Positions 15,786-22,904 of a DNA stretch of 29,669 bases are shown piece by piece. This stretch comes from Allopontixanthobacter sp041741895 (GTDB lineage Bacteria > Pseudomonadota > Alphaproteobacteria > Sphingomonadales > Sphingomonadaceae), in assembly GCA_041741895.1 (NCBI GenBank), contig JBGSJO010000061.1:1-29669 (forward strand), written 5' to 3'. The notes below the pieces were generated by a model, which saw nothing but the letters and a program-made list of their open reading frames with translations, was not told the origin of the DNA and searched no databases. The number at the start of each line of letters is the position of its first letter. The first letter of the stretch is position 1. The translations under genes and the position numbers were made by a program.

Positions 15786-16892
15786 ATGAAAACCCGCGCC
15801 GCAGTCGCCTTCGAGGCGAAGAAACCGCTCGAAATCGTCGAACTCGACCTCGCAGGCCCCAAGGCGGGCGAAGTGCTGGTGGAAATCATGGCCACGGGCA
15901 TTTGCCACACCGATGCCTATACGCTGGACGGGCTGGACAGCGAAGGTCTGTTCCCCAGCGTGCTGGGCCATGAAGGCGCCGGGATCGTGCGCGAAGTGGG
16001 CGCGGGCGTGACGTCCGTTGTCGAGGGCGATCATGTGATCCCGCTCTACACCCCCGAATGCCGCCAGTGCAAAATGTGCTTGTCTGGCAAGACAAACCTG
16101 TGCAGCGCCATCCGGGAAACGCAGGGCAAGGGGTTGATGCCCGACGGCACATCACGCTTCAGTTACAAAGGGCAGGTGATCCATCATTACATGGGCTGTT
16201 CCACCTTCTCCAACTTCACCGTCCTGCCAGAAATCGCGGTCGCGAAGATCCGCAAGGACGCCCCGTTCAAGACCAGTTGCTACATCGGCTGCGGGGTTAC
16301 CACCGGGGTCGGCGCGGTGGTCAATACTGCGCAGGTCAAACCGGGCGACAATGTGGTGGTGTTCGGCCTCGGCGGGATCGGTCTCAACGTGCTGCAGGGC
16401 GCGAAGATGGCGGGCGCCGGCCGTATCGTGGGCGTGGACATCAACCCGGCGCGCGAGGAATGGGGCCGCAAGTTCGGGATGACCGATTTCGTCAATCCCA
16501 AGGATGTCGGCGATGTTGTGACGCATCTGGTCAACATGCTCGATGGCGGCGCGGATTACAGTTTCGACTGCACCGGTAACACCGATGTGATGCGCCAAGC
16601 GCTTGAATGCTGCCACAAGGGATGGGGCACTTCGATCATCATCGGCGTGGCCGAAGCGGGCAAGGAAATTTCCACCCGCCCGTTCCAGCTGGTGACAGGC
16701 CGCAACTGGCGCGGCACCGCATTCGGCGGGGCCAAGGGCCGGACAGACGTGCCCAGGATCGTCGATTGGTATATGGACGGAAAGATCCAGATTGACCCGA
16801 TGATAACCCACGTGCTCACACTGGAAGAAATTAACAAGGGTTTCGACCTGATGCACGCCGGGGAATCCATCCGCAGTGTCGTGGTTTACTGA
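15786..16892 (+). CDS. frmA: S-(hydroxymethyl)glutathione dehydrogenase / class III alcohol dehydrogenase
   Basis: Oxidises the spontaneous formaldehyde-glutathione adduct to S-formylglutathione with NAD. The 368-residue length is typical. Catalytic zinc ligands are Cys40 (GICHTDAYTLDG), His62 (LGHEGAG) and Cys169 (CYIGCGVTTG). The structural zinc is held by Cys92, Cys95, Cys98 and Cys106 (ECRQCKMC...NLC). The NAD site has GLGGIG (195-200) and Asp218 in VGVDIN. The long class III signature ETQGKGLMPDGTSRFSYKG is present, separating it from ordinary alcohol dehydrogenases. It is followed after 40 bases by a VOC gene and then the hydrolase for its product, so this is the glutathione-dependent formaldehyde detoxification cassette. 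Confidence 0.97.
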   Translation: MKTRAAVAFEAKKPLEIVELDLAGPKAGEVLVEIMATGICHTDAYTLDGLDSEGLFPSVLGHEGAGIVREVGAGVTSVVEGDHVIPLYTPECRQCKMCLSGKTNLCSAIRETQGKGLMPDGTSRFSYKGQVIHHYMGCSTFSNFTVLPEIAVAKIRKDAPFKTSCYIGCGVTTGVGAVVNTAQVKPGDNVVVFGLGGIGLNVLQGAKMAGAGRIVGVDINPAREEWGRKFGMTDFVNPKDVGDVVTHLVNMLDGGADYSFDCTGNTDVMRQALECCHKGWGTSIIIGVAEAGKEISTRPFQLVTGRNWRGTAFGGAKGRTDVPRIVDWYMDGKIQIDPMITHVLTLEEINKGFDLMHAGESIRSVVVY

Positions 16893-16932
16893 ATTACCAA
16901 CGAAGCCAAATTCACAAACAGGAGAGTGAATA

Positions 16933-17310
16933 ATGTTTAGCCATATCATGCTGGGCGCCGACGATATCGAGGCGTCCAAGAAATTCTACGACGCCACATT
17001 GGGCGTGCTGGGCGCCAAACCGGGCGTCGTGGACCCCAAGGGCCGCGTCATCTACATGAATAATGGCGGCATGTTGCTGCTGTCCAAGCCGATCGACGGC
17101 AAGCCGGCCAGCTGCGGCAATGGTTCCACAATCGGGTTCGCCGTGAATTCGCAGGAAGAAGCCGACGCCTGGCACGAAGCGGGCATTGCCAATGGCGGCA
17201 CCGCAATCGAAGATCCACCAGGCATCCGTGAAGGCGCCGGCATGAAGCTGTATCTCGCCTATCTGCGCGATCCGTCCGGTAACAAGATCTGCGCCCTGAT
17301 GCGGGCCTGA
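16933..17310 (+). CDS. VOC (glyoxalase/bleomycin-resistance fold) protein inside the formaldehyde cassette
   Basis: A 125-residue single VOC module: MFSHIMLGADDIEASKKFYD opens the first beta-alpha-beta-beta-beta unit, and YLAYLRDPSGNKICALMRA closes the second. His4 is at the usual metal-ligand position. The usual final glutamate of the DPxGNxIE motif is replaced by cysteine (NKIC), so a standard glyoxalase I metal site is unlikely. GAGAGTGAATA precedes the ATG and gives a good ribosome site (AGGAGA). It is located between frmA and fghA, so it is co-expressed with formaldehyde oxidation. It could bind a glutathione adduct, but no activity can be read from the sequence. Confidence 0.9.
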   Translation: MFSHIMLGADDIEASKKFYDATLGVLGAKPGVVDPKGRVIYMNNGGMLLLSKPIDGKPASCGNGSTIGFAVNSQEEADAWHEAGIANGGTAIEDPPGIREGAGMKLYLAYLRDPSGNKICALMRA

Positions 17311-17320
17311 TCCCGTTTCC

Positions 17321-18166
17321 ATGATGGAAACGCCGATCGATACTTTGGCCGAAAACCGGAGCTTCGGCGGAGTGCAGGGGATTTATTCCCACGCCTCCGC
17401 CGAAACCGGCACTGAAATGACTTTCTCGGTCTATATGCCCCCGCATGTTGCTGGCGCGAAGCTGCCCGTGCTGTGGTATCTGTCGGGCCTGACCTGCACC
17501 CACGCCAATGTCACTGAAAAGGGCCATTACCGCGCGGTCTGCGCCGAACACGGGATTATCTTCGTGGCCCCGGACACCTCCCCGCGCGGCGATAATGTAC
17601 CGGACGAAGAAGCCTATGATTTCGGCAAGGGCGCGGGATTCTATGTCGACGCTACGCAGGAACCGTGGGCGGCGAATTTCCGGATGCGCAGTTATATCGA
17701 GAGCGAGCTGCCCGCGCTGATCGCCGAACATTTCCCCGCCGACATGGCGCGGCAGGGCATTACCGGACACAGCATGGGTGGCCACGGCGCGCTGACAATC
17801 GGGCTGCGCAACGCGGGCCGATTCAAATCCGTCAGCGCCTTCGCCCCGATCGCTTCACCGCTGAATTGCCCCTGGGGCGAAAAAGCGCTGGGCGGCTATC
17901 TCGGGCCGGACAAGGCGACATGGCGGCAGTATGATGCGGTGGCCTTGATCGAAGATGGTGCCCAGCTCAGGCACCTGCTGGTGGACCAGGGCACAGCCGA
18001 CAATTTCCTGGCCGAGCAGCTGAAAACCGGCCTGCTCGCCCTCGCCTGCCGCAAGGCAGGCATCCCCGCCACGATCCGGATGCAGGAAGGGTATGACCAT
18101 TCCTATTACTTCATCGAAACCTTCATGGCCGAACATGTCCGCTGGCATGCGGAACGGTTGGTTTAA
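17321..18166 (+). CDS. fghA: S-formylglutathione hydrolase
   Basis: Hydrolyses S-formylglutathione to formate and glutathione, completing formaldehyde oxidation. It has 281 residues and is an alpha/beta hydrolase of the esterase D family. The conserved start of the fold is LPVLWYLSGLTCTHANVTEKG. The nucleophile is Ser151 in GHSMGGHGAL, the acid is probably Asp228 in VDQGTADNFL, and the base is His260 in EGYDHSYYF. The DTSPRG and EPWAANFRMRSYI segments are diagnostic of FghA. It begins ten bases after the VOC gene, so it is in the same transcript. Two adjacent ATGs (17321, 17324) are possible. No formate dehydrogenase follows. Confidence 0.97.
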   Translation: MMETPIDTLAENRSFGGVQGIYSHASAETGTEMTFSVYMPPHVAGAKLPVLWYLSGLTCTHANVTEKGHYRAVCAEHGIIFVAPDTSPRGDNVPDEEAYDFGKGAGFYVDATQEPWAANFRMRSYIESELPALIAEHFPADMARQGITGHSMGGHGALTIGLRNAGRFKSVSAFAPIASPLNCPWGEKALGGYLGPDKATWRQYDAVALIEDGAQLRHLLVDQGTADNFLAEQLKTGLLALACRKAGIPATIRMQEGYDHSYYFIETFMAEHVRWHAERLV

Positions 18167-18375
18167 GGCCAGTACCCAGTGCTGACCTGCGGAAAATTTC
18201 TTTGCTGGCTCCAATGGAGTCAGAAACAGTTGTTTCAACACCAATCACCATCTCTGTGCAAAAAACATCCAAACATCTATCCACCAACGATTTACCCGGC
18301 GCAGCCACCAGCATTAATTGAATAATAAGACCAAAATCGTAGCGCATAACTAATTGTCGGAATTAGCCGTCAAAA

Positions 18376-20604
18376 ATGTGTGATTTTGTGGGTAAGTTTG
18401 TGATGCGGATTTCAGGGCTCTTTGCAAAACTTGACGATACGTACCGAACGAAACGCAATAGCGCGGACGCCGGGCTAAATGGGCCGGATGCTTTGGCATT
18501 CTGCAATGCTTACGAAGGGCTCAACCTTGGCGGATTCTGGTCAACCGATGCCGAAGGGAGGCTAACCCATCTGTCCGATCGTACCAGTGCGATCCTGAGC
18601 CCCGCCAGCGAATGGCGCGGCCGTAATTTTGCGGACCTGTTTACCCCGTCCGAAAAGGATAAAAATTCGGTCCGCAATCTCCAGTTTTCGCTTGTCCGCA
18701 GGTCACGTTTCGAACGGGTGACTGCACAAAGCAAGCTTGGTGATGAAGCCCGCTGGTGGTGGGTTTCGGGGGAACCCCAATTCAGCGCATCGTCTGAATT
18801 CCTGGGATTTCGCGGCGTTTGCTCTGATATAACAAACGACCGGCGGGATGCAGATGAAAACTCGCGGCTGGCGATGTTTGATCCGCTTACCGGTTTACTC
18901 AACCGCCGGAGCATGTCCCAACTTCTTGACAAGACACTCCGGGCCTCCAGGCTGGATAATCGCAAATGCGCAACGCTTCTGATCGACCTCGACCATTTCA
19001 AGCAAGTAAATGATACACTGGGGCATACAGTGGGTGATCTGCTGTTGAAACAAGTGTCCGACCGGCTGCTGAGGATCATTGACGATCCGGAGCGGGTTTG
19101 CCGGCTTGGCGGTGATGAATTCCAGGTTCTCCTGCCCAACCAGGAAGACCGGGGATCCCTGGGTGATCTGGCGGAACGCGTGATTTCCATGTTATCCCAA
19201 CCTTACACGGTCCAGGGCAACCGCTGCCTAATCGGGGCGTCGGTTGGCATCGCAATCAGCCCATTCGATGGCGACAGTGCAGACGAGTTCGTGAGCAATG
19301 CCGATCTTGCTCTTTACGCGGCGAAAAACAGCGGTCGTGGGCGCTTCAGGTTCTTTTCCCGTGACATGCTGGAAGTAGCAGAACAGCGCCGAAAGCTGGG
19401 CGAGGACCTCGAAGATGCCCTGGCAAACGGCGAGTTCGAGCTGCTGTATCAACCTATTGTCGGGGCCGGTTCCAACAAGGTCACCGGCGCCGAGGCGCTC
19501 ATTCGGTGGAATCATCCTGAAAAAGGTCTTATCACGCCGGTTCAGTTCATCCCGATTGCGGAGGAATCGAGCCTCATTTGCAGAATTGGTGAGTGGATTT
19601 TGCGAACCGCCTGCGAGGATGCAGCACAATGGTCGAATCTCCTGCGGGTTGCTGTCAATGTCTCGCCGGTTCAGTTCATCGAACCATCGTTCATCAATCA
19701 TGTCGCGCATGCTCTTTCCGTCTCGGGCCTGGATCCGGACAGACTCGAAATCGAAATCACCGAAGGGGTGTTCCTGCAGGAAGGCGGGGCCACCAATGCA
19801 ATATTCCAGAAAATCAAGTCTTTGGGTGTGCGCTTGGCACTCGACGATTTTGGGACCGGCTATTCATCGCTCGCCTATCTGAAAACCGCGCCGTTTGACA
19901 AAATCAAGATCGATCAGAGTTTTGTCCGCGGCGCGACCCAGCACGGATCACGGAGCAAAGCCATCATAACGGCGATCGTTTCGCTGGCCAACGCGCTCGA
20001 CATGGAAACGACTGCTGAAGGGATCGAGACATTCGACCAGCTGCAAATGATCAGGGAACAGGGTGTCAGCCATGTTCAGGGTTACATCTACTCCATGCCG
20101 ATAACCCAGGCAGAATATCTGAAACAATCTACGCAAGCCGATTGGGGCATCGAACCCTCGGGTTATGCCACGCAGCGCCATGATCGCCTTTCGATGTATC
20201 AAAAAATCGGGGCCATCCACGAGAATTTCTATTATCCGATCATCCTGAAGAACCTGTCCGCGACGGGTGCCATGATCGAGGGAATTCTGGACGCCCCGCT
20301 CGGTACCGAATTTGTTCTCGACTTTGGTGAAGGGCAATTGGCTCTCGGAAAGGTCACGCGCTGTGCGAAAGATCGATTGGGTATCGAATTCGAAAGACCC
20401 CTGGTCAGCGATGGCAATGGCGGGCTGTGCACCAGCCACAGGGTTTCCGCTTACATGCTGGCCGCTGCCGGCATGCCCAGCTTGCTGGCCGAGGGTAAAT
20501 CCCTGGATGCAAACAAACTGAATTTATCGAATATGGCCATTCCGAAATTCAGATACACAAATGAAAACCTGCCAATGTTTCCGAACGGACAGCTTGCTGC
20601 CTGA
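18376..20604 (+). CDS. PAS-GGDEF-EAL-PilZ-like cyclic-di-GMP signalling protein
   Basis: A 742-residue protein with no obvious membrane segment. A PAS-like sensor (about 45-155: GGFWSTDAEGRL, FLGFRGVCSDIT) is followed by a GGDEF domain with an intact GGDEF motif (245-249) and FDPLTGLLNRR. The EAL domain has EAL at 373-375, the ITEG motif (461-464), DDFGTGYSS (490-498), KIDQSF and AEGIET (547-552), all intact. A C-terminal PilZ-like region (about 600-680) has NLSATG (N626-G631). The RxxD inhibitory site expected five residues before GGDEF is DDPE, so product inhibition is probably absent. The basic RxxxR half of PilZ is degenerate. Synthase and phosphodiesterase activities are both plausible; which dominates is unknown. 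ATG 18403 is an alternative start. The gene and its 5' flank look more AT-rich than the neighbours. Confidence 0.93.
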   Translation: MCDFVGKFVMRISGLFAKLDDTYRTKRNSADAGLNGPDALAFCNAYEGLNLGGFWSTDAEGRLTHLSDRTSAILSPASEWRGRNFADLFTPSEKDKNSVRNLQFSLVRRSRFERVTAQSKLGDEARWWWVSGEPQFSASSEFLGFRGVCSDITNDRRDADENSRLAMFDPLTGLLNRRSMSQLLDKTLRASRLDNRKCATLLIDLDHFKQVNDTLGHTVGDLLLKQVSDRLLRIIDDPERVCRLGGDEFQVLLPNQEDRGSLGDLAERVISMLSQPYTVQGNRCLIGASVGIAISPFDGDSADEFVSNADLALYAAKNSGRGRFRFFSRDMLEVAEQRRKLGEDLEDALANGEFELLYQPIVGAGSNKVTGAEALIRWNHPEKGLITPVQFIPIAEESSLICRIGEWILRTACEDAAQWSNLLRVAVNVSPVQFIEPSFINHVAHALSVSGLDPDRLEIEITEGVFLQEGGATNAIFQKIKSLGVRLALDDFGTGYSSLAYLKTAPFDKIKIDQSFVRGATQHGSRSKAIITAIVSLANALDMETTAEGIETFDQLQMIREQGVSHVQGYIYSMPITQAEYLKQSTQADWGIEPSGYATQRHDRLSMYQKIGAIHENFYYPIILKNLSATGAMIEGILDAPLGTEFVLDFGEGQLALGKVTRCAKDRLGIEFERPLVSDGNGGLCTSHRVSAYMLAAAGMPSLLAEGKSLDANKLNLSNMAIPKFRYTNENLPMFPNGQLAA

Positions 20605-20681
20605 AGCGCCGAAAAATACCAAATCGGGGTACATCAAGAATCCTGGGCGCTGGCTTCGATGCAATCAAGGCCGGAAGGACT

Positions 20682-21272
20682 CTAGCGGCTCAATTGAAAC
20701 ACCGCATATTCGGCGCGCCAATTTGCTCCGGCGGCGCTGATCTCTCGGTCTCCGGCGAAGAACCAGCTGCGGTCTGCCTTTACGCCCTTGGTCGCCAGCA
20801 ATTCGTGGAAATCGGTCACCGTGACATGGTGGATATTCTGCGTTTCATACCAGCTGACCGGCAAATGCCGCGTCACGGGCATCCGCCCGGTCATCAACAG
20901 GGCCCGCCGCATCCGCCAATGGGCGAAATTGGGAAAGCTGACGAAGGCCTGACGCCCGACGCGCAGCAATTGGTCCAACGTCAGGTCAGGTCGCTCCGCC
21001 GTTTGCAGCGTCTGGCTCATGATCGCATAATCGAATGCGCCATCGGGATATTCGGTCAGGTCGCGGTCCGCATCGCCCTGCACCACGGACAGGCCGCGCG
21101 CGACGCATTGTTCCACCTGCGCCGCGTCAATTTCCAGCCCGCGCGCATCAACCTGCTTTTCATCGCGCAGCGCAGCCATCAACGCTCCATCACCGCAGCC
21201 GATATCCAGCACCCTTGTGCCGCGCTCGATATGGTCAGCGATGACCGCCAGATCGGGCCGCAGTACGCTCAT
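20682..21272 (-). CDS. metW: Methionine biosynthesis protein MetW
   Basis: A 196-residue SAM-dependent methyltransferase-fold protein. The SAM-binding motif I is VLDIGCGDGALM (about 21-32). Family-typical segments are RGLEID, YAIMSQTLQTAERP, FVSFPNFAHWRMR and LPVSWYETQNIHHVTVTDFH. MetW is nearly always encoded with MetX and supports homoserine acylation; in several bacteria MetX and MetW act as a complex. Its ATG overlaps the stop of the GNAT gene by four bases (ATGA), so it is the last gene of a coupled metX-GNAT-metW operon. It is convergent with the cyclic-di-GMP gene, 77 bases away. Confidence 0.96.
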   Translation of the reverse strand: MSVLRPDLAVIADHIERGTRVLDIGCGDGALMAALRDEKQVDARGLEIDAAQVEQCVARGLSVVQGDADRDLTEYPDGAFDYAIMSQTLQTAERPDLTLDQLLRVGRQAFVSFPNFAHWRMRRALLMTGRMPVTRHLPVSWYETQNIHHVTVTDFHELLATKGVKADRSWFFAGDREISAAGANWRAEYAVFQLSR

Positions 21273-21700
21273 TTGTAAACGTCCGGATCGTCAATCGTCA
21301 TCATGCGGTCGGGGATGGGATATTGCTTCCAGCCGTGTGCGGCATAAAGCCCCTGTGCATCGCGCGTAAACAAGGCCCAGCGGCGAAGGCCCTGAAATTC
21401 GGGATGGCTTTGCAGGAAGATCAGAATCGCGTGCGACAGCCCCTTTCCCCGATGTTCTTCGAGCACATAGACATCGGCCAGATAGGCAAAGGTGGCGCGG
21501 TCGCTGACCAGCCGGGCAAAAGCGATTTGAGCGCCTTGGTATGTGATCGCGACACAAAACGAATTGGCCAATGCGCGCCTGACGGTTTCAAGCGGAATAC
21601 CGGCCGCCCAATAGCTGCGCGTCAGATAGGCATGGGTTGCGTTAAGATCGATGTCACCGGGTTCGGTGACGAAGTGGTAGCCTTCTGGCAGCACAGTCAT
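21269..21700 (-). CDS. GNAT-family N-acetyltransferase between metX and metW
   Basis: A 143-residue single GNAT domain. The acetyl-CoA-binding motif A is in YLADVYVLEEHRGKGLSHAI, with the pyrophosphate loop HRGKGLS. The C-terminal TRDAQGLYAAHGWKQYP is the usual beta6-alpha-beta7 ending, with Tyr as possible general acid. Start and stop overlap metX and metW by four bases each (21697-21700 and 21269-21272), so its expression is coupled to both. The substrate is unknown. The 'ARLVSDRATFAYLADVYV' style resembles small-molecule or amino-acid GNATs of the YjcF/YhbS kind. An insertion between metX and metW that keeps both overlaps suggests a long-standing arrangement. Confidence 0.92.
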   Translation of the reverse strand: MTVLPEGYHFVTEPGDIDLNATHAYLTRSYWAAGIPLETVRRALANSFCVAITYQGAQIAFARLVSDRATFAYLADVYVLEEHRGKGLSHAILIFLQSHPEFQGLRRWALFTRDAQGLYAAHGWKQYPIPDRMMTIDDPDVYK

Positions 21701-22809
21701 TCAAGGAACCCCTTTATCACCCGGTCGAGCGCCGGGACGTCCAGTAAAAAGCTGTCATGGCCGAACGGGGCGGACAATTCGACAAAACTGACCGGCGCGC
21801 CCGCAGCGTTCAATGCGTGGACCACGTGGCGGCTTTCGGCGGTGGGATACAGCCAGTCGCTGTCGAAACTGACCAGGCAGAACCGGGCAGGCGTTCCGGC
21901 GAAGGCCTTGCCCAATTGTCCGTCATGTTCCTCCGCCAGATCGAAATAGTCCATCGCCCGGGTGATATAGAGGTAGGAATTTGCATCGAAGCGGCGGGTA
22001 AAGCCGCTGCCCTGATAGCGCAGGTAGCTTTCCACCTGGAAATCGGCATCGAAGCCAAAACTTTTCCCCCCCGCGCTGCCATCGGGTTTGTCCTGCATCC
22101 GGCGGCCGAATTTCTCGGTCAGGCCCGCCTCTGACAGATAGGTGATATGCGCCGCCATCCGCGCCACAGACAGGCCGGCATCGGGCGTAGTGCCGCTGGC
22201 GTAATAATCGCCCCCCGCCCAGGCTGGATCGGCCATGATCGCCTGACGCCCGACCTCGTGGAAGGCGATGTTTTGTGCGGAATGGCGCGCCGTGGTGGCA
22301 ATCGCCAGCACCCGGGCGGCGCGGTCGGGAAAATTGGCGGCTAGGCTGAGCGCCTGCATCCCGCCCATCGACCCGCCGACCACGGCGTGCAAGCGTTCGA
22401 TCCCCAACCCGTCGAGCAGGGCAATCAGGCCGCGGACCATGTCGCGAATGGTGATGACGGGGAAGCGCATGGCATAGGGCTTTGCGTCCGGGGCCAGACT
22501 GGAAGGGCCGGTGGAGCCCATGCAGCTGCCGATCACGTTGGCGCAGATGACGTGGAAACGGTCTGTGTCGATTGGCTTGCCCGGGCCGACCATTCGTTCC
22601 CACCAGCCGGGCTTGCCAGTGACGGGATGCGCGCTGGCGAGGTATTGGTCGCCGGTCAGCGCATGGCACACCAGGATCGCATTATCCTTCGCCGGACCGA
22701 GCTTGCCGTAGGTTTCATAAGCGATCGTGACCCCCTCCAACGCCTCTCCGCTATCGAGTGGCAGGCGGGCAGGAAGCGTGAACGCGTGGGAGACATTTTT
22801 CACAGACAT
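21697..22809 (-). CDS. metX: Homoserine O-acyltransferase (MetX family)
   Basis: Activates homoserine for methionine synthesis by acylating its hydroxyl. The protein has 370 residues and an alpha/beta-hydrolase fold. Typical segments are LVCHALTGDQYLA (47-59), the NVIGSCMGSTGP oxyanion region and the nucleophile elbow GGSMGGMQ with Ser147. The acid is Asp318 (or Asp316) in SFDSDWLYP and the base is His351 in FGHDSF. Whether acetyl- or succinyl-CoA is used cannot be settled by eye, because MetX proteins of both specificities occur. It is the first gene of metX-GNAT-metW. There is no ribosome site before the ATG (the flank is pyrimidine-rich), and a perfect TTGACA lies only 33 bases upstream, pointing to a leaderless message. 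Confidence 0.96.
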   Translation of the reverse strand: MSVKNVSHAFTLPARLPLDSGEALEGVTIAYETYGKLGPAKDNAILVCHALTGDQYLASAHPVTGKPGWWERMVGPGKPIDTDRFHVICANVIGSCMGSTGPSSLAPDAKPYAMRFPVITIRDMVRGLIALLDGLGIERLHAVVGGSMGGMQALSLAANFPDRAARVLAIATTARHSAQNIAFHEVGRQAIMADPAWAGGDYYASGTTPDAGLSVARMAAHITYLSEAGLTEKFGRRMQDKPDGSAGGKSFGFDADFQVESYLRYQGSGFTRRFDANSYLYITRAMDYFDLAEEHDGQLGKAFAGTPARFCLVSFDSDWLYPTAESRHVVHALNAAGAPVSFVELSAPFGHDSFLLDVPALDRVIKGFLE

Positions 22810-22818
22810 GGGCGGCGG

Positions 22819-22847
22819 GATTTGGGGCAGGCAGCAGGGACTGTCAA
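22819..22847 (-). promoter_or_regulatory. Candidate metX promoter (perfect -35 box)
   Basis: On the minus strand TTGACA (22847-22842) is followed by 17 bases and CAAATC (22824-22819). The -35 box is the full consensus; the -10 box is weak. Transcription would begin within a few bases of the metX ATG at 22809, matching the absence of a ribosome site. Confidence 0.45.
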
Positions 22848-22904
22848 TTGTTGCCGCAATCGGGCTGTCATTGCCGGCTTAAAGCGGCTATTCGCGCCGC
22901 CGAC

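Noticed and set aside
16152..16979. A 275-residue minus-strand frame opposite the class III alcohol dehydrogenase
   Set aside because: Shadow of a well-defined gene; it also runs through the frmA stop and the VOC start.
18205..18223. Hairpin CTGGCTCC-AAT-GGAGTCAG after fghA as a terminator
   Set aside because: The stem has mismatches and no T-run follows, so it is too weak to call.
22810..22904. A SAM-type riboswitch before metX
   Set aside because: SAM-responsive elements are common before metX/metA in this class, but the gap is only 95 bases and I could not fit the conserved core. The likely promoter leaves almost no leader.
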